Shown: positions 17,621-26,987 of the stretch, piece by piece
Numbering within the stretch: position 1 is the stretch's first letter
Layout of the letters: every line of letters starts with the position of its first letter
Source: Parvimonas sp. oral taxon 110 str. F0139
Lineage (GTDB): Bacteria > Bacillota > Clostridia > Tissierellales > Peptoniphilaceae
Assembly: GCF_000214475.1 (NCBI RefSeq)
Contig: NZ_AFII01000002.1
Span: 682,001-746,000 of the forward strand
Length of the DNA: 64,000 nucleotides
Direction: 5' to 3'
Notes under the pieces: generated by a model
The model's database searches: none
What the model saw: the letters and a program-made list of their open reading frames with translations, nothing else
Told to the model about the DNA's origin: nothing
Position numbers and translations under genes: made by a program

Positions 17621-18192
17621 AATTAATATAGTTTTACGCCTGATGGTAAAACTATATTAATTTCATCATAATCTTCATTAAAAAATAATTAGAAAGAAGA
17701 TTATGATATAATTAATAGAATAGTGAAGAAAACTTTTTGTAAAGACTATTAATTTCACCATAATTACCATAAAAAATAATTAAAAGGGAATTATGGTATA
17801 ATTGTCTTTACCACAAGGCGTAAAGACATATTTATTTCATCATAATCTTCATTAAAAAATAATTAAAAAGAAGATTATGATATATCATACTTTTCAGTTA
17901 GGATAGAAAGTTTAGGGAGAAGTATGATGAAATTAGGTTTCCAATTTAGATAAGTTTATTGTGAACCTAATTATAATTAATAGAATAGTGAAGAAAGCTT
18001 TTTGTAAAGACTATTAATTTCACCATAATTACCATAAAAAATAATCGAAAAGGAATTATGGTATAATTGTCTTTACCACAAGGCGTAAAGACATATTTAT
18101 TGCATCATAATCTTCAAAAAAAATAATTAAAAAGAAGATTATGATATATCATACTTTCCATTTAGGATAGAAAGTTTAAGGAAAAGTATGAT
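17621..18192. repeat. array 1: thirteen contiguous hairpins with variable arms
   Basis: Successive inverted repeats fill the region. Class B: 17621-17662 (17-bp perfect arms, core GCCTGATG), 17804-17827 and 18069-18092 (core CACAAGGC). Class A: 17665-17707, 17757-17797, 17839-17881, 18022-18062, 18104-18145 (arms such as ATCATAATCTTC or ACCATAATT, core like ATAAAAAATAATTAAAA). Class D: 17710-17754, 17975-18019 (AATTAATAG/CTATTAATT). Class C: 17884-17928, 18148-18192 (ATCATACTT/AAGTATGAT). Class E: 17931-17972 (AATTAGGTT/AACCTAATT). Most neighbours are exactly 2 nt apart. The D-A-B-A-C set is duplicated about 265 bp apart. No coding capacity. Confidence 0.85.
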
Positions 18193-18339
18193 GAAATAGG
18201 TTTTAAAATTATATATTTTTAAAAAACTAATTTTAATTAAAAGGATTAATTTTTTTGTCCATTTTTAATAAATATTTAATAAAAATAAATTAACTTTATT
18301 TTCAAAAGATAAAAAATGATTAAATATAGGAGGGTTCTA

Positions 18340-19704
18340 ATGAGTTATAAGGTTTATAAAGACTCTATTGGAGAAATAAAGGTAGAAAGTGATAAGCTTT
18401 GGGGAGCTACTACACAGAGAAGTTTTGAAAATTTCAAAATTGGAAATTACAAAATGCCAACCGAAGTTATAAGAGCTATGGCTACTGTTAAGTATGCTTG
18501 TGCTATGGCTAATTATGAGCTTGGGGATTTAAACAAGGAAAAATTTTCTGCAATAGAAAATGCTGTTCAGGAAATTTATAGTGGAAATCTGGATGAACAT
18601 TTTCCACTTGTAGTTTTTCAAACAGGAAGCGGTACTCAAACTAATATGAATTTGAACGAAGTAATTGCAAATTATGCAAATCAAAAGGTGGGTAAAACTT
18701 TAATTCACCCAAATGATGATGTAAACAAATCTCAAAGTTCAAACGATACTTTTCCAACAGCTTTACATATTGCTTGTTTAGATGTTATTGACAGAAAACT
18801 TATTCCGTCAATGAAAACTTTGATTTCAGCTTTCAAAGCTTTTGAAGATGCAAATAGCAATATTATCAAAATTGGTAGAACTCATCTACAAGATGCTGTA
18901 CCTATTAAGATTTCTCAAGAGTTTAGTGGTTATAGAAATTCTATTGAAAAATGTCTGGAATATATTGAATTTACTAGAAAAGGTCTTTTAGAAATTTCAC
19001 TTGGAGCAACTGCAGTTGGTACAGGAATTAATACCAAAGAAAACTTTAAAAATATTGTTGCAAAATATGTTTCAAAAATTACAGGCAAGGACTTCAAACC
19101 TGCTGAAAATTTCTTCCATTCATTGACAATGAAAGATGCTGTTGTAGTTTCTCACGGAGCCATCAAGGCACTTGCAATGGATTTAATCAAGATAGGAAAT
19201 GATATAAGATTTTTAGCTTGTGGACCACGTTGTGGTTTTTCAGAAATTGAAATTCCTGCAAATGAACCTGGAAGTTCAATAATGCCTGGTAAGGTAAATC
19301 CTACTCAAATAGAAGCCTTGACTATGGTTTGTGCAAGAGTTTTAGGAAATGATACTACTATAAGTTTTTGTGCATCTCAAGGAAATTTTGAGCTTAATGT
19401 ATATATGCCTATTATCATTCACAGTTTTGTTGAATCTGTAAATTTACTTTCAGATGCAATGGAATCTTTTGTTAAGAACTGTGTAAGAGGAATAAAAGTA
19501 AATAAAGAAGTTGTAAATAAATATTTGAATGAATCTTTAATGCTAGTAACTTCACTTAATCCATATATTGGATATGATAAGGCGAGTCAATGTGCAAAAT
19601 ATGCCTTTAAGGAAAATACAACATTAAAAAAAGCAGTTTTACATTTCGGTTATTTAACAGAGTCAGAATTCGATGAAATTGTTGACCCTAAAAAAATGGT
19701 TTAA
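18340..19704 (+). CDS. fumC: class II fumarate hydratase
   Basis: 454 residues, interconverting fumarate and malate in the cytoplasm. Superfamily motifs: TGSGTQTNMNLNEVIAN near residue 96 (the QTNMN form typical of fumarases), GRTHLQDAVPI near 180, and the signature GSSIMPGKVNPTQ near 309. The start is the ATG at 18340 (MSYKVYKD) because AGGAGGG (18329-18335) lies just before it. A longer frame from 18316 would run through that site. It is followed 35 bases later by aspA, so the pair turns aspartate into fumarate and then malate. Confidence 0.93.
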   Translation: MSYKVYKDSIGEIKVESDKLWGATTQRSFENFKIGNYKMPTEVIRAMATVKYACAMANYELGDLNKEKFSAIENAVQEIYSGNLDEHFPLVVFQTGSGTQTNMNLNEVIANYANQKVGKTLIHPNDDVNKSQSSNDTFPTALHIACLDVIDRKLIPSMKTLISAFKAFEDANSNIIKIGRTHLQDAVPIKISQEFSGYRNSIEKCLEYIEFTRKGLLEISLGATAVGTGINTKENFKNIVAKYVSKITGKDFKPAENFFHSLTMKDAVVVSHGAIKALAMDLIKIGNDIRFLACGPRCGFSEIEIPANEPGSSIMPGKVNPTQIEALTMVCARVLGNDTTISFCASQGNFELNVYMPIIIHSFVESVNLLSDAMESFVKNCVRGIKVNKEVVNKYLNESLMLVTSLNPYIGYDKASQCAKYAFKENTTLKKAVLHFGYLTESEFDEIVDPKKMV

Positions 19705-19739
19705 AATATAATTTATATAAAGGAGAGTAAGAAGATACT

Positions 19740-21152
19740 ATGGAAGCAAAACAAGGATACAGAGTTGAACACGATTGTATTGGAGAAAGCTTAATTCCAG
19801 AAAATGCTTATTATGGAATTCACACTCAAAGAGCAACAGAAAATTTCAAGATTACAAGAAGAAAGACAAATCCTGAAATGATTAAATCAGTTGCTGAAAT
19901 TAAGAAAGCTTGTGCTATTACAAACTTTGAAGCGGGAGTTTTAAGCGAAAAGAAAAAGGATGCAATAGTTTATGCTTGTGATGAAATTATCTGGGGAAGA
20001 TATTTAGATCAATTTATTGTTGACCCAATTCAAGGGGGCGCAGGAACAAGCCATAATATGAATGCAAATGAAGTAATTGCAAATATCGCTATTGAACATT
20101 TAGGTGGAAAACTTGGAGATTATTCAATAATTCATCCTAATGATGATGTAAATATGGGACAATCTACAAATGACGTTTATCCAACAAGTGGTAAAATTGC
20201 TCTTATCAGACTTTTAGGTGAAACAATTGAAAGTTTAAAAGAATTAGAAAGTGCTTTACTTGTAAAAGCTGAAGAATTTGATGATGTTATTAAAATGGGA
20301 AGAACTCAAATGCAAGATGCTATTCCTATTAGACTTGGACAAGAATTCAGAGCCTATGCAACAGGAATTTCTAGAAATATTAAATTATTTAAAACAGCAT
20401 GTACAGTTTTAAAAACAGTAAACATGGGTGCAACTGCAATTGGAACAGGACTTAATGCTGATGTAAGTTATATGGATAAGATTGTAAAAAATCTTGCTCA
20501 AGTTACAGATATGGAATTAGTTCAAGCAGAAGACTTAATTGACGGAACACAAAACATTGATGTTTTTGTTCATGTTTCAGGTCTCGTAAAGAGTTGTGCA
20601 ATCAGTATGTCTAAAATCGCTAATGACTTAAGACTTATGTCTTCAGGTCCAACTTGTGGTTTTGCAGAAATCAATTTACCTGCAAGACAAGCTGGAAGTT
20701 CAATTATGCCAGGGAAAGTAAATCCTGTAATTCCTGAAGTTGTTTCTCAAGTTGCTTTCAACTGTGCAGGAAATGACTTTGCAGTTACAATGGCTGCAGA
20801 AGCAGGACAACTTGAACTTAATGCTTTTGAACCAGTTATTTTCTATAACTTATTTGAATCAGTTGAAACAATTGGTAGAGCAGCAAGTACATTTGTTCAT
20901 AACTGTATCTTAGGAATTACTGCAAATGCAGAAAGAACTAAAAATATGGTTCACAATAGCTATGGAATCGTAACTGCTTTCGCTCCACATATTGGATACG
21001 AAAAATCAGTTGAAGTAATTCATAAGGCTATTGAACAAAATTTACCTGTAAAAGCAGTTTTAATTTCAGAAAAAATTATGACTGAAGAAGAAATAGACAA
21101 TATCTTAGATGTATTCTCAATGACTACACCAGGAATTGCAAAGAAAAACTAA
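19740..21152 (+). CDS. aspA: aspartate ammonia-lyase
   Basis: 470 residues of the fumarase/aspartase superfamily, releasing ammonia from aspartate to give fumarate. It carries GGAGTSHNMNANEVIANIA near residue 98 (the TSxNMN form typical of aspartases), GRTQMQDAIPI near 187, and the signature GSSIMPGKVNPVIPEVV near 318. N-terminal EHDCIGESLIPENAYYGIHT is also aspartase-like. Start behind AAAGGAG. With fumC it forms an aspartate-fermenting operon, fitting an amino-acid-using anaerobe. Confidence 0.93.
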   Translation: MEAKQGYRVEHDCIGESLIPENAYYGIHTQRATENFKITRRKTNPEMIKSVAEIKKACAITNFEAGVLSEKKKDAIVYACDEIIWGRYLDQFIVDPIQGGAGTSHNMNANEVIANIAIEHLGGKLGDYSIIHPNDDVNMGQSTNDVYPTSGKIALIRLLGETIESLKELESALLVKAEEFDDVIKMGRTQMQDAIPIRLGQEFRAYATGISRNIKLFKTACTVLKTVNMGATAIGTGLNADVSYMDKIVKNLAQVTDMELVQAEDLIDGTQNIDVFVHVSGLVKSCAISMSKIANDLRLMSSGPTCGFAEINLPARQAGSSIMPGKVNPVIPEVVSQVAFNCAGNDFAVTMAAEAGQLELNAFEPVIFYNLFESVETIGRAASTFVHNCILGITANAERTKNMVHNSYGIVTAFAPHIGYEKSVEVIHKAIEQNLPVKAVLISEKIMTEEEIDNILDVFSMTTPGIAKKN

Positions 21153-21159
21153 TATATTA

Positions 21160-21192
21160 AAAGGACATTCAAACGAATGTCCTTTATTTTTT
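21160..21192 (+). terminator. terminator of fumC-aspA
   Basis: AAAGGACATTC (21160-21170), loop AAAC, GAATGTCCTTT (21175-21185), then a T-rich tract. Confidence 0.88.
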
Positions 21193-21193
21193 T

Positions 21194-21259
21194 ATTGTGA
21201 AACAACAAGGTTCCCGGGTACCCACCCGATGCAAAGCATCGTGGAAGGGTAGGGGTCTT
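21194..21259 (+). repeat. 66-bp dispersed repeat, copy 5
   Basis: Its first hairpin is TTGT-GAA-ACAA, another compensated variant. CCCGGG and GATGC-AAA-GCATC are present. The distal end reads GGGTAGGGGTCTT, and its last bases overlap the stop codon (21258-21260) of the minus-strand lipoprotein gene. Confidence 0.9.
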
Positions 21260-22502
21260 ATTTTCCTTTAAGTTTAAGAATATGAAGTTCTGCTTCCTTT
21301 GAATCCTCATTTTCCCTAACTATGTAGGAAATAGAGTTATTTGTAACTTCTATTTTTGAAATAGACTTTTCTTTATCTCTATATGTCTTTTTAAGTAATA
21401 ATTTCCCGTCACTATTGTAAACGTAGGCAGTATAAGTATTATCTAGCAAATACAAATCGTTGATTTTATAAGCATCTACAATATCCATTCCATTTGTTAC
21501 ATCAGGAATATCTGTACTTTGCATATTTGATAGATTGAATACTTTGCCTGTATTGTATTTTGAATCGTCAAGCACATAGCCACTTGTAAATAATAGCTTG
21601 TCATCTCCTGAAACGAATAAAGCTTTTCCGTTTTTAGCGTTTTGAGGACTCTTTATTCTATCTAATTCTAAAACTTTTTTAAACTCACTAGGGGAAGTAC
21701 GCTTATAAATATCTGAAGAACCTTCTTCCATCTTATCATCATTTTGATAATTCAACACTTGGTAATATATTTCATTTCCAAGACCACCAGCAAACTTAAT
21801 ATAACTTCCATTTAGTTTCTTATTTTCTGTCTTTAACTCTTTTTCTTCAAGTAATCTCAAACTTGCACCGTCAATATTAAATTGAAGAATATATGACTTT
21901 ATAATATTATTATCAATGGTATTTTCGCAAGTTAAAATCAAATTACGTCCATCAATTGTAACTGTTGGCATTTTGTTATATACTTGATAATCGCCAGATA
22001 TCTCAGCTTTATCTTCATTAAAGTATTTTTGCACATTTTTATTTTTATCGATAACAATATAATTATACTCATATACATTAGAAAATTTATTTTCACCTTT
22101 TGCAACATTTTTGTCATTGACCTTAACTATAAATAGTGTTTCATCAATAACACCATCTCTTGCAATGGCATACATATTTGTCTTTTCATTTCCTTTAATT
22201 TCATAAATTATATCTGTAATATCATCTTTTATATTTTTAGAAGCGTAGACAATATTACCATTACTCATATATCTAAAATAGAGTTTATTATTCTCTGCAT
22301 TATAATTTAAAAATTTAAATTCGGTTGCATTCTTTGGAATTTCAACCTTTTTTATCTCTTCATCGAAACTTGCATTCTCAATACTCTCTTTTTTCGTTTC
22401 TTTAGTGTTTTTGGAATTTGAATTATTCTTTGATTTACTTGTACAAGAAGTCAAAAGTAAAGAAAAGGCTAATATACAAATAAATAATTTCTTAAATTTC
22501 AT
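21258..22502 (-). CDS. lipoprotein of unknown function (paralog 1)
   Basis: 414 residues, with a lipoprotein signal: Met-Lys-rich start, hydrophobic core and lipobox LLTSC near residue 20. The mature part begins with an Asn/Ser/Lys-rich linker and continues as repeated beta-strand-like segments (for example YNAENNKLYFRYMSNGNIVY, KLLFTSGYVLDDSKYNTGKV), which suggests a propeller-like or beta-rich fold. I do not recognise the family. A closely similar paralog lies immediately upstream on the same strand, so this is a tandem duplication. Start behind GGCGGTG. Its stop codon is formed at the edge of a 66-bp repeat. Confidence 0.75.
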   Translation of the reverse strand: MKFKKLFICILAFSLLLTSCTSKSKNNSNSKNTKETKKESIENASFDEEIKKVEIPKNATEFKFLNYNAENNKLYFRYMSNGNIVYASKNIKDDITDIIYEIKGNEKTNMYAIARDGVIDETLFIVKVNDKNVAKGENKFSNVYEYNYIVIDKNKNVQKYFNEDKAEISGDYQVYNKMPTVTIDGRNLILTCENTIDNNIIKSYILQFNIDGASLRLLEEKELKTENKKLNGSYIKFAGGLGNEIYYQVLNYQNDDKMEEGSSDIYKRTSPSEFKKVLELDRIKSPQNAKNGKALFVSGDDKLLFTSGYVLDDSKYNTGKVFNLSNMQSTDIPDVTNGMDIVDAYKINDLYLLDNTYTAYVYNSDGKLLLKKTYRDKEKSISKIEVTNNSISYIVRENEDSKEAELHILKLKGK

Positions 22503-22651
22503 AAAGCACCGCCGTTCATATAGTTTAAAAAATTTACCAAAACATCAGTAATTAAGCGTTTTGATAACTATGAATATCATAACATAGCAATAATTTAAAG
22601 TCAATGCTTTAAATTGAGAGTAGTTTAAATAAAACAAACTAATTTTAGACA

Positions 22652-22676
22652 AAAAAAGGCGATTAAAAATCGCCAT
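22652..22676 (-). terminator. terminator of lipoprotein paralog 2
   Basis: GGCGATT (22658-22664) with AATCGCC (22668-22674). On the minus strand the stem runs into seven T. Confidence 0.85.
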
Positions 22677-22703
22677 TTATCAATGATTATTTGCTTTTTA
22701 ATT

Positions 22704-23960
22704 TTATTTTTCTTTGAGTTTAATAATATGAAGTTCTCCTTCTTTTGAATTTAGACTATCTTTAATTAAATAAGAAATAGTATCTTTATTTACTGAAATA
22801 TTGGAAGCTAATTTTTCTTCAGGATTATAAGGTTTTTGAAGTAATAATTTTCCTACATTATTATAAACATAGAAATTGCTTCTATTATTTAAGAAATATA
22901 AATTATTTATTGTGTAAAGTTCTCTAATGATATCTTCAACTGTAATATTTGGAATTTCTGTACCTTCCATAGTGTTCAAATTATATACTTTTCCAGTATT
23001 GTATTTAGCTGTTTTTGGTGCTAAGTCATTTGTAAATAATAAATAATCATCTCCTGAAAGAAATAATAATCTTTTCTGTTTTGCGTTTTCTTGATTATTT
23101 TCCTTATCCAATTCTAAAATTTTTTTAGACTCACTTTCAGAGATTAATTTGTAAACTTCTGCAGTGCCGTTTTCCATTTTGTCAGTATTATTGTAATTTA
23201 CAAGTTGATAGTAGATGTTGTTTTCTACTCCACCAGCAAATAGAATAAATTTACCGTTAAATTTATTGTTGCTGTAATTTAACTCTTCTTCTTTAACCAA
23301 AGTCAATTCTGCTTTATCAATATTAAACTTAAAAATAAATGATTTAATAATGTCATTTCCTACATGGTTTTGAGTACTCAAGATTAAATTATGTCCATCA
23401 ATCCTAACTGCAGGAACACTACTATAAATTTGATTATCCCCTGATGTTGAGGCTTCATCTTCATTAAAATATTTTTTAACATTTTTATCTTTATCGACAA
23501 CAATGAAATTATATTCATAGAATTGCTTTCCATTTTTTTTATATGTTTTATTGTTCACCAAATTTTTAGTATTAGACTTTACTATGTATAATGTGTCATC
23601 AACAACTCCATCATGGATAGTAAACATATTTTCCAGTTCGTTACCTTTAACTTCATAAATTATATCTACAGAATTATTATTTAAATCTTTAGTAGCATAA
23701 GTTATACTATCTTTCGTTGAATAGCTAAAATAAATTTTATTACTATCTGGATTGTAACCCCTGAAAGAAACTGCTGTGGCATTTTCAGGAAATTCCACTT
23801 TTTTTATTTCTTCTTCCAATTCTACATTTTCTATTGTTTTCTTTTTTTGTTTACTTTCTTCTTCAACCTTTTTATTTGAATTATTATTAGTATTTGAAGA
23901 GCATGAAGTTAAAAATATAGAGAATGCAAATAAACAAAGAACTAATTTTTTAAATTTCAT
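22704..23960 (-). CDS. lipoprotein of unknown function (paralog 2)
   Basis: 418 residues from the ATG at 23960 (MKFKKLVLCLFAF), behind AAGGTGGTG. A frame extending to 23987 through a TTG would cover that site and is not used. The lipobox is FLTSC near residue 20. The mature protein aligns along its whole length with paralog 1 (shared VRIDGHNLIL/VTIDGRNLIL, FAGGVENNIYYQL/FAGGLGNEIYYQV, LYNTGKVYNL-like strands). Both are predicted surface lipoproteins of the same unknown family, probably beta-rich. Each has its own terminator or repeat boundary, so they may be expressed separately. Confidence 0.75.
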   Translation of the reverse strand: MKFKKLVLCLFAFSIFLTSCSSNTNNNSNKKVEEESKQKKKTIENVELEEEIKKVEFPENATAVSFRGYNPDSNKIYFSYSTKDSITYATKDLNNNSVDIIYEVKGNELENMFTIHDGVVDDTLYIVKSNTKNLVNNKTYKKNGKQFYEYNFIVVDKDKNVKKYFNEDEASTSGDNQIYSSVPAVRIDGHNLILSTQNHVGNDIIKSFIFKFNIDKAELTLVKEEELNYSNNKFNGKFILFAGGVENNIYYQLVNYNNTDKMENGTAEVYKLISESESKKILELDKENNQENAKQKRLLFLSGDDYLLFTNDLAPKTAKYNTGKVYNLNTMEGTEIPNITVEDIIRELYTINNLYFLNNRSNFYVYNNVGKLLLQKPYNPEEKLASNISVNKDTISYLIKDSLNSKEGELHIIKLKEK

Positions 23961-24080
23961 AAAGCACCACCTTTTTTGGTTTAACAATTTTATAATTTAA
24001 ATTTTGTTAACTTTAGAATAACATAGGGGTGCCTTGTTGTCAATGCTTTTAGATGAATATATAGTAATATTTATTCACAA

Positions 24081-24108
24081 TAAAAAATGGCGATTAAAAA
24101 TCGCCATT
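24081..24108 (-). terminator. terminator of pepF
   Basis: ATGGCGATT (24087-24095) with AATCGCCAT (24099-24107), followed on the minus strand by six T. Nearly the same stem-loop terminates lipoprotein paralog 2. Confidence 0.85.
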
Positions 24109-24118
24109 AATATTTTAA

Positions 24119-25855
24119 CTATTTACTTGTCAATTCTATAAATTCGTCAATTTCTTCTTTTATGCTTTCAAGGGATTTTAACCAGAAATCTTTTTTAGTT
24201 AAATCAATATTCATAACTTTTGCAACATCTTCACAAGTATTAATTGTAGTTGCTTCTAAAAGTTCTTGATATTTTTCTACAAAGCCATTAGGATTTTCTT
24301 TGTAAATTGCATAAAGGCCTCTTGAGAAAAGTCCGCCAAATGAGTAAGGGTAGTTATAGAATGAGAAACCTGCTGAATAGTAATGTGGTTTACAAGCCCA
24401 CATAAATGGATGGTAAGTTTCTGGATCTAATCCATCTCCATAAGTTTTTTCTTGAGCATTTCTCATAATTTCTTCCAATTCTTCACTCATCATAAAGTGG
24501 TCAAGTTTTCTTTCAAAAACTTCTTTTTCAAATAAAAATCTTGAATAGATATCAACAGTAATTTGAGCACAGTCAGAGATTTGAGATTCCATCAAAGTAA
24601 TTTTATCTTTATCTGATGCTTCATTTAATGCTGCAGACATAATTAAATTTTCATTGAAAATTGAAGCTGTTTCAGCAACTGGCATTGGATAATCCCAATT
24701 TAAAGGTAGATGATTTTCAACATGAAGTCCATGATATGCATGTCCTAATTCATGCGCAAGAGTTAAAACAGAAGAAAGGCTTCCGTCAAAGTTCATCATA
24801 ACTCTTGATTGTTTAATAAATGGAAGATTGCTACAGAAAGCTCCACCAACTTTTCCTTTTTTAGGGAAGTAGTCAATATAATTTTTATCAAATGCCTCTT
24901 TAACCATTTTTACCATATCGTCTGAAAAAGTTGCAAAATGTTTCAATAAAAATTCTTGAGCTTCTTCAACTGTGAAAGTTCTATCACTCTCTCCAATACT
25001 AGCAAATAAGTCATAGAATTTTAATCCGCCGTTATATCCTAGAAGTTTAGCTTTATGCTTAAAATATCTTCTAAAATGTGGTAGATAGTCGTCAATACTT
25101 GACCAAAGAGCAGTCAAAGTTTCTCTCTTTAATCTTGCATTTTCTAAAGACTCATCAAGAGCAGTTTCAAAACCTCTCATCTTTGAAGTTGTATTAACTT
25201 CTTGTTTAATATTATTTAAAGAAAATGCGATTGAATCCTTTATGCTGTCATAAAGTTTCAATTCACTGTAAAAAGCTTCTTTTCTTGTATTTGCATCTGG
25301 AGAATAAGCTAAGTTTCTAATTTCACTTAAAGTTTTTTCTTCGCCTCTAAACTCTATAGATGCCTTTGAAGTCAAGAAATTAAACATAAATTCCCAAGCA
25401 TTTGAGCTTGAAAGTTTCATTTTTGCGATAACTTCTTCAATATCTTCTGGTAAAACATGTTTTAAAGCATCTTTTTTATTCTTAAAGAAGAATTCATAGT
25501 TCTTTAAATATTCATCTTTAGTAATATCAACAGTGATAGAACCTAAGAATTTATCAGCTTTTGTAAAAGTTTTTGCATAATTTGAAAGTTTTGCATTCAA
25601 ATTATTGCTGTAGTAAGTTGTCTTTTCATCAGTTGTGTTTATAGCTTGGTTAAGCTCGATAAATGAAAAAACTCTGTAAATTGTAGTATTAACTTCTTCA
25701 AGTATGTTAATAACTGCCTTAACACTCTCTAAATTGTCTTCTAAATTAAGTTTCCCTAAATCAGTAAGCAAAGTGTCAATTTTTTTGAAATCGTTTTGAA
25801 ATTCAGCACTTTCATAAGAAGGATAAATTTCAACTAAAGAATATTGTTGATCCAT
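24119..25855 (-). CDS. pepF: oligoendopeptidase F (M3 metallopeptidase)
   Basis: A 578-residue cytoplasmic zinc endopeptidase that cuts short peptides. The zinc site is LAHELGHAYHG near residue 365, followed by the third ligand region MPVAETASIFNE near 392. The overall length and the C-terminal motif KPHYYSAGFSFYNYPYSFG match the M3B/PepF family. No signal peptide. It lies 18 bases after the ArsC/Spx-like gene in a two-gene operon, with AAAGGAG upstream of the start. It would process peptides taken up by transporters such as those served by the two binding lipoproteins elsewhere in the window. Confidence 0.95.
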   Translation of the reverse strand: MDQQYSLVEIYPSYESAEFQNDFKKIDTLLTDLGKLNLEDNLESVKAVINILEEVNTTIYRVFSFIELNQAINTTDEKTTYYSNNLNAKLSNYAKTFTKADKFLGSITVDITKDEYLKNYEFFFKNKKDALKHVLPEDIEEVIAKMKLSSSNAWEFMFNFLTSKASIEFRGEEKTLSEIRNLAYSPDANTRKEAFYSELKLYDSIKDSIAFSLNNIKQEVNTTSKMRGFETALDESLENARLKRETLTALWSSIDDYLPHFRRYFKHKAKLLGYNGGLKFYDLFASIGESDRTFTVEEAQEFLLKHFATFSDDMVKMVKEAFDKNYIDYFPKKGKVGGAFCSNLPFIKQSRVMMNFDGSLSSVLTLAHELGHAYHGLHVENHLPLNWDYPMPVAETASIFNENLIMSAALNEASDKDKITLMESQISDCAQITVDIYSRFLFEKEVFERKLDHFMMSEELEEIMRNAQEKTYGDGLDPETYHPFMWACKPHYYSAGFSFYNYPYSFGGLFSRGLYAIYKENPNGFVEKYQELLEATTINTCEDVAKVMNIDLTKKDFWLKSLESIKEEIDEFIELTSK

Positions 25856-25873
25856 AATTTTCTCCTTTATATA

Positions 25874-26230
25874 TTATTTTTTAAGTAAAACATTCCAGTC
25901 GTTTTCTTTAAAACCGATAAGGAAAATTTTATTTTCTTCATCAATTAAAACAGGTCTTTTAATAAGAGAACCATCTTTTACCAATAATTTAATGGCTTCA
26001 TCAACTGAAAGATCATCAAAGTTTTCTTTTAATTTTAAATCTCTATAAGTTTTACCACTCGTATTGAAAAGTCTCTTTAATCCCATACTACCTTGAACAG
26101 CCTTTATTTGAGCCTTAGTAGGAGTTTCTTCTTTAAGGCTTATTTCCTTAAAATCAATTCCGTTTTCCTTTAAGAATTTTTTTGCTCTTTTACAAGTTGT
26201 GCAATTTGGATATTCGAAAAAAAGTTTCAC
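25874..26230 (-). CDS. ArsC/Spx-family thioredoxin-fold protein
   Basis: 118 residues from a GTG start at 26230, chosen because GGGAGGTG lies 6 bases upstream; the ATG at 26245 has no Shine-Dalgarno. It has an N-terminal CTTC redox motif in YPNCTTCKRAKKFL near residue 10 and the C-terminal SLIKRPVLIDEENKIFLIGF, as in the YffB/ArsC-like reductase family. The Arg-Pro (RPVL) motif is conserved in this family. It could be a glutathione-independent reductase or an Spx-like regulator. The short length and the lack of the Spx RPxI context keep it uncertain. It is in an operon with pepF. Confidence 0.8.
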   Translation of the reverse strand: MKLFFEYPNCTTCKRAKKFLKENGIDFKEISLKEETPTKAQIKAVQGSMGLKRLFNTSGKTYRDLKLKENFDDLSVDEAIKLLVKDGSLIKRPVLIDEENKIFLIGFKENDWNVLLKK

Positions 26231-26245
26231 TATAACACCTCCCAT

Positions 26246-26588
26246 TATACTTGATTATTATATATTAACCAAAGTTTTATTAAAATGTAAATTGTCCATT
26301 TTGACAGACTTATACATATTTATAAACTTTACATCTTATAACAACATACCCATTTTATTACAATAACCTTAAATTAAGTTAAAAAGAAATAATTATAAAA
26401 TATAAAAAATGTTGTTTAAGAAAAAACGTTAAACTATATCCTTTTATAGAATAATTTAGCAACGATTTAATTCTAACATTTATTTTAAATAAAATCAACA
26501 AAGAGTTAAAGTAAATAAAGAAAAAACTAAAAAAATTAGCAAAAATGTATTAAAAGGTATTGTGTAATATATAGTAGTGTGGTATGAT
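26246..26588 (+). promoter_or_regulatory. gene-free region with the padR promoter
   Basis: 418 AT-rich bases separate the divergent pepF and padR operons. Near the right end a -35-like TTGTGT (26560-26565) and -10-like TATGAT (26583-26588) are 17 bases apart. On the left, TATAAT just before the ArsC-like gene could be its -10. I see no coding frame and no clear operator palindrome. Confidence 0.45.
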
Positions 26589-26663
26589 ATATATAAGATA
26601 ATATAAAGATAGTAAAACGAATAAATTTCGATATAGAATAAACAACCAATAAAGGAGGTAAAA

Positions 26664-26987
26664 ATGGATACTCAATTTAAAAAGGGTCTGTTGGATCTCT
26701 GTGTTTTAAGCTTTCTAATGGATAAAGATATGTATGGATATGAAATTGTTCAAAACATTTCAAAATCCATTGAAGTAAGCGAGGGCACCATATATCCAAT
26801 TCTCAGGCGACTAAGTAAAGAGGGTTTTTTTGAAACTTATATAGTTGAGTCAAACGAAGGCCCTGCACGAAAATACTACAGAATTACTGTTTCTGGAACG
26901 GAACATTATAAAAATCAAGTAGAATCATGGGAAAAACTAAAAACTGGTATGGACAGTATTTTGAAAAGAGGTGAAAAAGATGAATAA
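26664..26987 (+). CDS. PadR-family transcriptional regulator
   Basis: 107 residues, the normal length of the short PadR subfamily. It has the winged-helix core MYGYEIVQNISK near residue 25, the wing motif EGTIYPILRRLSKEGFFETY near 40, and SNEGPARKYYRIT near 62, then a C-terminal dimerisation helix. It begins an operon with a HAAS/DUF1700-type membrane protein and a DUF4097-like protein, a common arrangement in which PadR represses its own operon. Start behind AAAGGAGG. Confidence 0.93.
   Translation: MDTQFKKGLLDLCVLSFLMDKDMYGYEIVQNISKSIEVSEGTIYPILRRLSKEGFFETYIVESNEGPARKYYRITVSGTEHYKNQVESWEKLKTGMDSILKRGEKDE

Noticed and set aside
17621..18192. CRISPR array or integron attC array
   Set aside because: There are no uniform direct repeats with unique spacers and no cas genes. 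The units are inverted repeats with differing arms. No integrase is present and the arms lack the fixed attC core sites.
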